Of a DNA stretch of 64,000 nucleotides, positions 52,101 to 59,712 are shown piece after piece. The stretch comes from an uncultured Blautia sp. (GTDB lineage: Bacteria; Bacillota; Clostridia; Lachnospirales; Lachnospiraceae), in assembly GCA_945864225.1 (NCBI GenBank), contig CAMBAL010000004.1, forward strand, positions 17,317 through 81,316. The letters are read 5' to 3'. Both the position numbers and the translations under genes were made by a program. How positions within the stretch are numbered: the stretch's first letter is position 1; each line of letters opens with the position of its first letter. The notes below the pieces were generated by a model. The model searched no databases and was not told the DNA's origin. It saw only the letters and a program-made list of their open reading frames with translations.

Positions 52101-54793
52101 AAACCTTTGAGAAAATGGAAGAACGGGTATATGACCAGTATGCATTATCCTGTTATAAAAAAGCACTTTCTTATGCAGAAAAAGCGGCACAGAGCAGCCG
52201 TCTGTCGAATGGTGTGAGAAAACAGATCAGTGTCTGTAATGCTGCGGCAGAACTCCTGGTAAAAACGGGAGAAGAAGAAAATATGAATCAGGCGCTTCAG
52301 TATCTGATGTATGCAGGTGAGCTGGCAGCGGAGCTTTATGAAAAAACAGGAACTTACATAAACAAAATTCTTGTCGGGGATGTTCTGTGCCGTACGGCAA
52401 AGGTATATGAGCTTCTTGGCACAAGGGAGAATCTGGAAGCAGCCCTGGAATTGTATCAGTTGGGCAGGGAAGTTTATGAAGAACTGGACAGTTCAGAATT
52501 TACATCGGAAGCGGTAAGTGAGAAGCTGTCCTCCGCTTTTTCCGGAATCGGGCATGTTTATAAGTGTATGGGCGGCGTGCTTAATTTCCGGAAGGCGAGA
52601 CCGTATTATGAAAAATCCATGGAGATTACCGGGAAAATCATGGAAAAATACGGAGAGGCGGCAGAACGGAAACGCAATATAGAAGTGGGAAATCATGAGA
52701 TCGGTGAGATGTATCTTCAGACCGGAGACTGGGAGAAGGGGATGGAATATCTGCAGAAGGGACTGCAGATTGCAGAGCAGCTGAAGGAAAAGAACGATTC
52801 TGTGGAACATCTGTGGGATCTTTCCTATAGTCTTCGTCTGAATGGCCAGGGATATCTGGCAGGAAATCAAACAGAAGAAGCACTGGAATGTTACCGGAAG
52901 GCTCTGGAAATTCGCAGGCTGATTTGTGAAAAACGGGATACTCCCGGAAATCAGAAATCGCTGATGATCAGCTATCAGGACGTGGCAGAGGCATATCTTT
53001 ATTCCGGGAATAAAAGCAATTGGTACAAAGCCGGAGCGTATATGAAAAAAGCCTGTGAGATTGCGGAAAAACTGGAAAAAATCTGTGATACTCTGGAAGT
53101 GCAGAGAAATATTGCTGAAGCGTATGTGAATGCAGGAGATTATTTTTCTCAGGCAGAAGAGAGCGAAGAACTCCAGGAAGCACTGGAGTATTATATCCGT
53201 GGAATTCGTATTTTTGAGAAAATTATGCCGGAGATTCAGACCTATCGGGTATCGGTGGAATGCATTTCTGCTTACGGAAAAACAGCGCATCTTTATATGA
53301 AAACGGGGGATGATGCAAAGACAGAAGCATATTTTGCCCGTGCATTGGATGCGGCGGAACAGTTTTTGAAGTGTGATGCGCAGCCGGAATATAAACTGAT
53401 GATCCCGGATATTTACATGGATATTGCTGAGTATTATGAAGGATTTGAAGATGCCAGGAAGCTGGAAAAATGTGAACGGATGTACAAAAAGTGCATAGAA
53501 ATTTATGAGGAAGTACTGGCTGTTTCAGAGGATGATTCTGTGTACGGAAATCTGGCTTCCATTTATTTCAGTGCAGGAGAACTGTACAGCCGTATGGAAC
53601 AGCCGGAGAAGGCCCTGCCCTGTTATGAGAAGAATGTGGAAATAACACAAAAACTTTCCGAAGATAACAGGACACAGCAGAGAATCATCTGTTCTTATAC
53701 AAGCTGCGGCAGAATGGGATACATTTACGCGCAGAAGGAAGAATTCCGGAAAGCGCTTGGATATTTTGCGCGGGCAATAAAAGCGGAAACAGATGCCATC
53801 ATGAATCTGAAAGACGAGTCGTCTGCGATGGAGATTCTTGTGGATCTTCAGAGGGATGCTGCTTATATGGCTGTTTTGTGTATCATGTGCGGGGAATATG
53901 ACCAGGCAATGAAAAATTATGACCTTGCGATTCAGGTTCTGATGAGACTTGCAGAAGCAGTGCCGGTGGAATTTGAAATGGAATTGGCAGGAATGTGCAA
54001 ACGCCAGGCGGAATTGATGATGGAATGTGGAAAAGAAGAGAGAGAAGTCCGGAAGTATATTGCAGCGGCAATGAATATTTTCCAGAGATATCCGGGATAC
54101 AGTAAAGAACTGGCAGATTTGGCAGAGATGCTGGCGTACAGACAGAGCAAAGAATTGTCTGGTGAGCGTGCCGCAGAGAAAAAGCGAATCGATCTTTATG
54201 AATTTGCAGACGCAGTATTGTCAGAAGGCCGGGAGGAACAGGCTCTGGAATTATATCAAAGATATGCACAATTGGTGAAGGATGTTCCTGTCAGTGATCT
54301 TTCTGCAAAAGAGAAAATATACCGGTACAATTGTTACAGCCAGATGGGATTCATTTATATTCAGAGAAAAACAAGGGCGGATTATGAGCGGGCGATCCAT
54401 GTTCTGGATGAGGCGGTGCGCCTGGAAAAAGAAACGCTGAAAATCCCGGAAATGGATAACAGAAAAGAAGAAATCATGAGCGATCTGAAGGATGACTGCA
54501 ATTGTCTGATACAGCTCAGGGAAGGACTTCAGAAGTTTGACGATGTGGAACGGGATTACAGGACAGCAGCGGAGACACTGCAGAGACTGGCAGAAGAAGC
54601 GCCGGACAGATATCTGAAAGAATATGTGCAGATGAGCATGAAATATGCGGTTTATCTCCTTGGCCATCAGGGAAATGTGGAAAAAGGGATGGAAATACTT
54701 GCGGAATGTGGAGAACTTGTGCAGAAATATCCCGGTCTGGAGGAAGAGGCGGAAGCATTGGTACGGATGCTTGCACCTTTTATGGGAGAATAA
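49181..54793 (+). CDS. Giant DUF4062-NACHT-TPR STAND protein
   Basis: One 1870-codon frame starting after AAGGAGG. Residues 1-130 are a DUF4062 (TIR-related) domain, NIFVSSTFRDFQYERDCL and FCDLRWGVDTTEE, as at the start of animal TEP1, NWD1 and NPHP3. A NACHT-type NTPase follows: Walker A GESGSGKTT (261-269), Walker B LLIAFDGPD with Asp374, a sensor strand VRWLVTGPD. Next is a winged-helix-like part ending FMHRSLREGI near 590, then from about 700 to 1860 tetratricopeptide-like helical repeats (ALECYRKALEIRR, ALPCYEKNVEI). An 8-residue repeat (AEERT...) lies at 731-753. STAND proteins of this layout serve as ligand-triggered sensors, often in phage defence. It stands alone between a MalY gene and the iol locus. 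The effector, the ligand and the defence role are not shown by sequence. Confidence 0.9.
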   Translation: MKNIFVSSTFRDFQYERDCLRNQVIPALNETARKYGESVDFCDLRWGVDTTEEYEKAAEKVISVCLDEIDRSRPYMLILLGERYGFVPDPSVISREARKRKLELEEMEISVTQLEIEYGIMNDSNTCRHTLIYFREIREVPGKKPDREYLPENEDYRRKMSALKERLLHLGGAEVRFYRVDSDKLDDLDEFAGMVQRDFLDLLEDEWKRISLMNVFEKDSYAQWRFLEEKAKYFSAGRGFADQVIACLEDEKETDPVMLTGESGSGKTTCFSYICSEMKERKWDVIPMLCGNTSLSVSREGLLKSVVWQMEKLLGEPHLTEDQAEGKEHTGEGTEENNPDRYRRMFMQRRIKKRLSELCTIYEKTDRHLLIAFDGPDQLSDMENLEDSGLFPDESYRNVRWLVTGPDTLKKPVSVHVLSMPVFEDEDKNAVIEEILAGKGKQLSSVVKTAVLEKKSASNPLYLYLLINRMCLMNAGDFSFIGRQGGSIDAINQRQLELVGGYSDNLPEMSRELLFTVAEMLDSKMPGSKMIERCLQYTGISRYGLRLADLEVLLKEDGDRFVPVRFLQMVHFISELFLLRNDGRYDFMHRSLREGICGGISDKKEIHRRLACYFLLLPEQDPIRQQEVLYHMICAGMTREAMNYAAGIGENTVQAGYAAETIYCQCMKDHGAWVLSTMNSAGNDLQSLEDLCGFWSFLECEVSKRFRDNRDAMEIWQSVLEEALPLLEKLAEERTKKPAEERTEKLAERPEEKENYVNGYLYRILYLAYEQMGKNLELIENAENFGRAYEYYRKEISICEALADRYKSAHHYSELAVAYDNMGSFLNSMGDDNNREDSLEFLEKAAAINREIVRQVPDEIYIRNLALACGKIARIHLERRRTQDIEQAIKLLGEAEMLMRSLVEKNPSPENRFELAAALGDLGGVYRISGGRKNIETGIRLYEEALQMNQELYTDLHSVRSLGNLVNVYLALGETFEKMEERVYDQYALSCYKKALSYAEKAAQSSRLSNGVRKQISVCNAAAELLVKTGEEENMNQALQYLMYAGELAAELYEKTGTYINKILVGDVLCRTAKVYELLGTRENLEAALELYQLGREVYEELDSSEFTSEAVSEKLSSAFSGIGHVYKCMGGVLNFRKARPYYEKSMEITGKIMEKYGEAAERKRNIEVGNHEIGEMYLQTGDWEKGMEYLQKGLQIAEQLKEKNDSVEHLWDLSYSLRLNGQGYLAGNQTEEALECYRKALEIRRLICEKRDTPGNQKSLMISYQDVAEAYLYSGNKSNWYKAGAYMKKACEIAEKLEKICDTLEVQRNIAEAYVNAGDYFSQAEESEELQEALEYYIRGIRIFEKIMPEIQTYRVSVECISAYGKTAHLYMKTGDDAKTEAYFARALDAAEQFLKCDAQPEYKLMIPDIYMDIAEYYEGFEDARKLEKCERMYKKCIEIYEEVLAVSEDDSVYGNLASIYFSAGELYSRMEQPEKALPCYEKNVEITQKLSEDNRTQQRIICSYTSCGRMGYIYAQKEEFRKALGYFARAIKAETDAIMNLKDESSAMEILVDLQRDAAYMAVLCIMCGEYDQAMKNYDLAIQVLMRLAEAVPVEFEMELAGMCKRQAELMMECGKEEREVRKYIAAAMNIFQRYPGYSKELADLAEMLAYRQSKELSGERAAEKKRIDLYEFADAVLSEGREEQALELYQRYAQLVKDVPVSDLSAKEKIYRYNCYSQMGFIYIQRKTRADYERAIHVLDEAVRLEKETLKIPEMDNRKEEIMSDLKDDCNCLIQLREGLQKFDDVERDYRTAAETLQRLAEEAPDRYLKEYVQMSMKYAVYLLGHQGNVEKGMEILAECGELVQKYPGLEEEAEALVRMLAPFMGE
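51371..51439. repeat. 24-bp coding tandem repeat in the STAND gene
   Basis: Units starting GCAGAAGAACGGACG at 51371 and 51395 and a decayed unit at 51419 encode AEERTxKx octads in the linker before the TPR array. Confidence 0.85.
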
Positions 54794-54844
54794 CGGGGAA
54801 ATAATTGGATTTGAGAAACATATCCATCTTGATTATGAGAAAAA

Positions 54845-54886
54845 GCACGCGATTATATTGCGTGCTTTTTATTTGCGTGATATAAT
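54845..54886 (+). promoter_or_regulatory. Promoter of the iol LacI gene with GCACGC-N9-GCGTGC operator
   Basis: The palindrome GCACGC (54845-54850), 9 bases, GCGTGC (54860-54865) overlaps the -35 TTGCGT (54858-54863), which is 17 bases before a perfect TATAAT (54881-54886). The palindrome with its T-run also looks like the terminator of the STAND gene, 52 bp upstream. It probably makes the LacI gene autoregulated. Confidence 0.72.
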
Positions 54887-55029
54887 GAAAACAGCAAAGT
54901 TAATTTTGGTGGTTTTGTGATGTTTGAGTAAGCAGATACACTTTGGCATGACAGGAAATACTGTGTATTTTCCTGCTGCATGAAAAGCGAATATGATACA
55001 AAGAACGGCAGGGAGACAGGAGAGAGAGT

Positions 55030-56055
55030 ATGGCAGTAACGATTCAGCAGATTGCAGAAAAAGCAGGCGTATCCAGAGGCACGGTAGACAGAGCTTTGAA
55101 TAATCGCGGACGCATTGATCCGGAAGTTGCCAGGAAGGTCCTTCAGATTGCAGAGGAAATGGGATATGTGCACAAAGAGCGGAAAAAGCATACAGCGAAG
55201 AAAAAAACGATTCGAATCGGAGTAGTGACGCAGCTGGCGAAGGCTTCTTTTATGCTGGAGATCAACAGAGGAATCCGTCAGGCAGCGGAGGAATTGAAAG
55301 ACTGGGGAGTGGAGATCCTCCTGAGAGAAAGCTTTTCCGTGGATGAAGAGGAACAGGTGCGTGCGATTGAAGAACTGGCAGAGGAAGGAATTCAGGGCCT
55401 GGCTCTGATGCCCCTGGAATGTGAGCGGGTCCGTGAAAAAATCAACTGGCTGATAGAAGAGAAAAAAATCCCTGTGGTGACTTTCAATTCAGATATTGTG
55501 GGAACCAGGCGCTCCTGCTTTGTTGGGATGGATAACAGAAAGAGCGGACAGACAGCGGCGGGGCTGATGGGGCTGATGACCGGAGGAAGCGGGAAAATTC
55601 TGATCATTACCGGATATTTCAGCAATGTGGTCAACAATGCGCGTGTAGATGGTTTTGTGGAAGAAGTGAAGAAGTCGTATCCGGGGCTGGAGATTGCCGG
55701 TGTGCAGGGAAGCTTTGATGAGGCCGAAGAGGTGGAGCGTATTATTACCAACAGCATGCGGAATATTTCGGGTATCAGCGGTATTTTTGTAGTATCCGGA
55801 GGACAGGCGGGTGTAAAAAAAGCATTTGACAGTCTGAAACTGGAAAATCGTCCTTATGTGATTGTCTACGACCAGACGCCAAGAAACGAGAAGGCTGTCC
55901 GGGAAAATCTGGTGGATTTTCTTATAGACCAGAACGGGTTTTATCAGGGATACCGGCCATTGTACATTCTGGCAAATATCCTGCTGAAGGATATGCCGCC
56001 GGAAGAAGAATTCCAGTTTACGGAAATTAAGATTAAGACGAAATACAATCTTTAG
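55030..56055 (+). CDS. LacI family regulator of the inositol operon (predicted)
   Basis: The 341-residue protein has an N-terminal LacI HTH (IQQIAEKAGVSRGTVDRALNNRG) and a type I periplasmic-binding effector domain (IRIGVVTQLAKASFMLEINRGI, ALMPLECERVREKI, FVVSGGQAGVKKAF). Such regulators with the ribose-binding-type ligand pocket sense inositol or a derivative. It is immediately upstream of, and in the same direction as, iolE; the same 6-9-6 palindrome lies at its own promoter and at that of iolE. So it is the expected iol repressor. The start follows GGAGAGAG. Confidence 0.9.
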   Translation: MAVTIQQIAEKAGVSRGTVDRALNNRGRIDPEVARKVLQIAEEMGYVHKERKKHTAKKKTIRIGVVTQLAKASFMLEINRGIRQAAEELKDWGVEILLRESFSVDEEEQVRAIEELAEEGIQGLALMPLECERVREKINWLIEEKKIPVVTFNSDIVGTRRSCFVGMDNRKSGQTAAGLMGLMTGGSGKILIITGYFSNVVNNARVDGFVEEVKKSYPGLEIAGVQGSFDEAEEVERIITNSMRNISGISGIFVVSGGQAGVKKAFDSLKLENRPYVIVYDQTPRNEKAVRENLVDFLIDQNGFYQGYRPLYILANILLKDMPPEEEFQFTEIKIKTKYNL

Positions 56056-56096
56056 AGAGTGCCCGGAAATTCATTCATGCCATCTGTAATCTACTC

Positions 56097-56190
56097 TTTG
56101 CAGAAAAATAGAATCTGCAGGAAATGGAAGCTGCAGAAGAATGAAATCTGTAGGAAATGTGATTTGCAGAAAAATAGAATCTGTATGGCT
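56097..56190. repeat. 33-bp degenerate tandem repeat after the LacI gene
   Basis: Three copies of a unit like TTGCAGAAAAATAGAATCTG plus 13 variable bases, with anchors at 56101, 56134 and 56167 (period 33). It starts 41 bp after the LacI stop. Confidence 0.75.
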
Positions 56191-56288
56191 GTGGAAGAAT
56201 GCAGCAAAGAATGATTCGATTAAAGTCACAAAAACAAATGGAAAAAACTGTGCATTTCGTGGAAAAACGCATAATCGAAGGAAAATAA

Positions 56289-56366
56289 TTGCACGCGGGA
56301 AAAACGCGTGCTATTATTATGGTATAAAATAGGAAATAAAAAGCACGCAAAACATACAAAGCACGC
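56289..56366 (+). promoter_or_regulatory. iol operon promoter with GCACGC-N9-GCGTGC operator and extra half-sites
   Basis: TTGCAC (56289-56294), 17 bases, TATTAT (56312-56317) form the promoter; GCACGC (56291-56296), N9, GCGTGC (56306-56311) overlaps its -35. GCACGC half-sites recur at 56343 and 56361 just before the iolE ribosome site. The 6-9-6 layout is the same as at 54845. Confidence 0.72.
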
Positions 56367-56388
56367 GACATACGGGAAGGAGACCAAA

Positions 56389-57288
56389 ATGTTCAATAAA
56401 GAGAAAGTAAAATTAGGAATTGCCCCTATCGCCTGGACGAATGACGATCTGCCGGATCTGGGAAAAGAGAATACATTTGAGCAGTGTGTCAGTGAGATGG
56501 CGCTCGCCGGATTTACCGGTTCCGAGGTTGGCAACAAATACCCGAAAGATCCGGAAGTACTGAAAAAGGCACTGGAGCTTCGCGGAATGGAAATATGCAA
56601 TCAGTGGTTTTCCTCATTCCTGATCACAAAGCCTTTTGAAGAAGTGGAAAAAGATTTCCGTGCACAGCTTGCATTTCTGAAAGCCATGGGTGCAAAAGTC
56701 ATCGGAGCTTCCGAACAGAGCCACAGTGTTCAGGGAATGCAGGATACTCCGATCTTCGGACACAAATATGTGATGAATGACGAAGAATGGAAGGCTTTCT
56801 GTGATGGCATGAACCGTCTTGGAAAGATTGCAAAAGAAGAATATGGAATTTCGCTTACTTTCCATCATCATATGGGAACCGTGGTACAGAATGCAGATGA
56901 GGTTGAGCGGATGATGGAGAATACGGATCCGGAATATGTGAGCCTTCTGTTTGATACCGGACATTTTGCATACTGTGGTGTGGACCCGCTGGAAATGGTA
57001 ACAAAATATGTGAACAGAATCAAACATGTGCATCTGAAGGATATCCGTCCGGAAGTAGTGGACAAAGTAAAAAAAGAAAATCTGAGCTTCCTGGAAGGCG
57101 TTAGAATGGGAACCTTTACTGTTCCTGGAGATGGTTGTATTGACTTTGATCCGATTTTCAAAGTGCTGGAAGACAACCATTACGAAGGTTATATGCTGGT
57201 AGAAGCAGAGCAGGATCCGGCAAAGGCCAACCCGTTGGAATATGCAAAAAAAGCAAGAGCCTTTATCGCAGAAAAGACCGGATTATAA
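56389..57288 (+). CDS. iolE: Myo-inosose-2 dehydratase
   Basis: The 299-residue TIM-barrel protein (AP_endonuc_2 type) begins VKLGIAPIAWTNDDLPDLG, the signature of IolE, and has the metal-ligand blocks SLTFHHHMGTVVQN, LLFDTGHFAYC and RIKHVHLKDIRPEV. It dehydrates 2-keto-myo-inositol to 3D-(3,5/4)-trihydroxycyclohexane-1,2-dione. ATG 56389 follows AAGGAGACC; the frame is open to 56308, but that part is the promoter. It is the first enzyme gene of the iol operon here. Confidence 0.93.
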   Translation: MFNKEKVKLGIAPIAWTNDDLPDLGKENTFEQCVSEMALAGFTGSEVGNKYPKDPEVLKKALELRGMEICNQWFSSFLITKPFEEVEKDFRAQLAFLKAMGAKVIGASEQSHSVQGMQDTPIFGHKYVMNDEEWKAFCDGMNRLGKIAKEEYGISLTFHHHMGTVVQNADEVERMMENTDPEYVSLLFDTGHFAYCGVDPLEMVTKYVNRIKHVHLKDIRPEVVDKVKKENLSFLEGVRMGTFTVPGDGCIDFDPIFKVLEDNHYEGYMLVEAEQDPAKANPLEYAKKARAFIAEKTGL

Positions 57289-57377
57289 TTGTAAACGGAG
57301 AATATGCGTATAAGCAGTGAGAAAGAAAAAACAGTACAAAAAAATTTAAACAGTATAGAAAAAAGGAGATATAAACA

Positions 57378-58391
57378 ATGGTTAATGTAGGAATTATCGG
57401 GGCAGGAAGAATTGGAAAAGTACATGTAGAGAGTATCTGCACACAGGTACCAAATGCAAAAGTAAAGATGCTGGCAGATCCTTTTATGACAGATGCAACA
57501 GCGGAATGGGCTAAGAATATGGGAGTGGAAGCTGTCACAAAGGATTATAAGGAAATCCTGGCAGACCCGGATATCGATGCAGTACTGATCTGCTCCTCCA
57601 CAGATACCCATTCTCCGATTTCCGTAGAGGCAATCAAAGCTGGAAAACATGTTTTCTGCGAAAAACCGATTGACCATGATGTGAAGAAAATTCAGGATGT
57701 CATTGATGCTCTGAAAGACAGCAATGTGAAATATCAGGTTGGATTTAACCGCAGATTTGACCATAACTTTGAAGCAGTTCAGCAGGCAGTGGCAGCAGGA
57801 AAAGTGGGAGATATTCATGTGATCAAAGTGACTTCCAGAGACCCGGAACCGCCATGTGCAGAATATGTAAAAGTATCCGGAGGCATGTTCCTGGATATGA
57901 CCATTCATGATTTTGATATGGTTCGTTTCCTTGCAGGCTGCAATGCAGAGGAAGTATATGTAGAGGCTGCAGTTCTGGTAGATCCTGCTATCGGTGAAGC
58001 AGGTGATGTGGATACAGCAGTCATCACTCTGAAGATGGAAAACGGTGCTATTGCAGTCATCGATAACTCCAGAAAAGCAGTTTACGGATATGATCAGAGG
58101 GCAGAAGTATTTGGTTCCAAAGGCATGGTTGCCACAGGAAATGACTCTGCTTCCATGGCAGTGATCAGCAATGAAAATGGCGTAACAGGAGAGAAACCGC
58201 TCTACTTCTTCCTGGAACGTTATATGGCTGCTTACGCAAAAGAAGTAAAATGCTTTATCAAAGCAATCGAAGAAGATACAGATACTCCGCTGGGTGTTAT
58301 GGACGGACTTCAGCCGGTACTGATGGGACTGGCTGCAAAGAAATCTCTGGAAGAACATCGTCCGGTAAAAATTTCTGAGATTACAATGTAA
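57378..58391 (+). CDS. iolG: Inositol 2-dehydrogenase (Gfo/Idh/MocA family)
   Basis: The 337-residue oxidoreductase has the Rossmann motif VGIIGAGRIGKVHVES, the catalytic EKPIDHD near residue 95, and GGMFLDMTIHDFDMVRFLAG, with the conserved Asp and His that act on the substrate hydroxyl. It oxidises myo-inositol to 2-keto-myo-inositol with NAD. AAGGAGATA precedes the start, 89 bp after iolE. Confidence 0.93.
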   Translation: MVNVGIIGAGRIGKVHVESICTQVPNAKVKMLADPFMTDATAEWAKNMGVEAVTKDYKEILADPDIDAVLICSSTDTHSPISVEAIKAGKHVFCEKPIDHDVKKIQDVIDALKDSNVKYQVGFNRRFDHNFEAVQQAVAAGKVGDIHVIKVTSRDPEPPCAEYVKVSGGMFLDMTIHDFDMVRFLAGCNAEEVYVEAAVLVDPAIGEAGDVDTAVITLKMENGAIAVIDNSRKAVYGYDQRAEVFGSKGMVATGNDSASMAVISNENGVTGEKPLYFFLERYMAAYAKEVKCFIKAIEEDTDTPLGVMDGLQPVLMGLAAKKSLEEHRPVKISEITM

Positions 58392-58395
58392 ATCT

Positions 58396-58494
58396 GCCCG
58401 AAGGGCTTTTTACGTCACAGAAAGATATTGAGCACTTTCCTGTGACATAAAAAATCAGACAGCCCGTGACTGCCGCAGGCAGTTTACGGGCTGT
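58396..58494. other. Three consecutive hairpins between iolG and iolC
   Basis: GCCC-GAA-GGGC followed by TTTTT (58396-58411), GTCACAG...CTGTGAC (58414-58446), and ACAGCCCGT/ACGGGCTGT with an inner ACTGCC/GGCAGT (58459-58494). Only the first has a T-run on the plus strand. They may be processing or attenuation elements in the operon. Confidence 0.6.
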
Positions 58495-58591
58495 AAAAAA
58501 ATGAAGATAAATGAGACTGGAAGAACTGTGAAAGAAAAGAAAAAAGCTTTGCAGCATTGTGGCAGACTACGCAGAAAATGGAGGAAGAGCC

Positions 58592-59626
58592 ATGAAATAT
58601 ATTGATTTTGATGAATCACGAAAGCTGGATCTGGTGCTTCTCGGAAGAGTGGCGATTGATTTTAATCCGGCCTACAGTGATGTGGTAAAAGAAGAATTCA
58701 AACCTCTGAAAAAGGTACATTATTTTGAAAAATATGTGGGCGGTTCCCCGGCAAACATTGCAGTGGGTGTCACGCATCACGGCATGAAAGCCGGCTTTAT
58801 CGGCAAGGTTTCCGATGACCAGTTTGGCGAATTTGTTGTGGATTATTTTAATGAGCAGGGAATTGATACTTCCTGTATTACCAAATGTACGAACGGGGAA
58901 AAACTGGGCCTTACTTTTACGGAAATGCTGTCTCCGAAGGAGAGCAGTATCCTGATGTACCGGAATCGTATTGCGGATCTGCAGCTTCATGTGGATGATA
59001 TTAAGGAAGAGTATATTAAGAGTGCCAAAGCCCTTCTGATCTCCGGAACTTCCCTGGCAGAAAGCCCATCCCGGGAGGCTGCCATCAAGGCTATGATGCT
59101 GGCAAAGAGAAACAATACAAAGATTATTTTTGACATTGATTACCGGGAATATAACTGGAAAAACAGTGATGAAATTTCTATTTATTATAGCATTATCGCG
59201 AAAGAAGCAGACATTATCATGGGTTCCCGAGAAGAATTTGACCTGACAGAAAAGCTGATCTGTCCGGGAATGACAGATGAAGAAAGCGCAGCATACTGGC
59301 AGGGATGCAATGCAAAAATCGTTGTGATCAAGCATGGCATGCAGGGCTCCACAGCCTATACCTGTGATGGACAGAAATTCAGCATCAAACCGTTCCCGGT
59401 GGAAGCGAGAAAAGGCTTTGGAGGCGGAGACGGATATGGTTCCGGTTTCCTTTATGGTCTGTATCAGGGCTGGGAAATCATCGACTGTCTGGAATTTGGT
59501 TCTGCAGAAGCTTCCATGATGGTACGCAGCAATAACTGCTCCGATTCCCTTCCGGGCCCGGAAGAAGTACATGCTTTTATTCGTGAAGAAAAAGAAAAAT
59601 ATGGCGAAATGATTGCAAGAGTATAG
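58592..59626 (+). CDS. iolC: 5-dehydro-2-deoxygluconokinase
   Basis: The 344-residue PfkB-family kinase has LVLLGRVAIDFNPAYSD, YVGGSPANIAVGVTHHGMKAG and FGGGDGYGSGFLYGL with the catalytic Asp, as in IolC. It phosphorylates 5-dehydro-2-deoxygluconate at O6. ATG 58592 follows GGAGGAAGAG; the frame is open upstream to 58559 but has no site. It lies between iolG and iolD; its 3' end is repeated downstream. Confidence 0.92.
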   Translation: MKYIDFDESRKLDLVLLGRVAIDFNPAYSDVVKEEFKPLKKVHYFEKYVGGSPANIAVGVTHHGMKAGFIGKVSDDQFGEFVVDYFNEQGIDTSCITKCTNGEKLGLTFTEMLSPKESSILMYRNRIADLQLHVDDIKEEYIKSAKALLISGTSLAESPSREAAIKAMMLAKRNNTKIIFDIDYREYNWKNSDEISIYYSIIAKEADIIMGSREEFDLTEKLICPGMTDEESAAYWQGCNAKIVVIKHGMQGSTAYTCDGQKFSIKPFPVEARKGFGGGDGYGSGFLYGLYQGWEIIDCLEFGSAEASMMVRSNNCSDSLPGPEEVHAFIREEKEKYGEMIARV

Positions 59627-59698
59627 AGAATGCAGTGAGATGATTGAGAGAGTATAGAGAATGCGGAGAAATGACCGCGAGAGTATAGAGAATATGAA
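59606..59698. repeat. 31-bp tandem repeat containing the iolC stop codon
   Basis: Three copies (59606, 59637, 59668) contain AGAGTATAGAGAATG. The first includes the last codons and stop of iolC (EMIARV-stop); the next two still read EMIERV-stop and EMTARV-stop in their own frames, so the gene end was duplicated twice. Confidence 0.9.
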
Positions 59699-59712
59699 GG
59701 AGGAGAACAGAA

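Noticed and set aside
54839-54871. Plain terminator of the STAND gene
   Set aside because: The stem matches the 6-9-6 palindrome found again at the iol promoter and holds a -35 box, so a regulatory role is also needed; it may serve both purposes.
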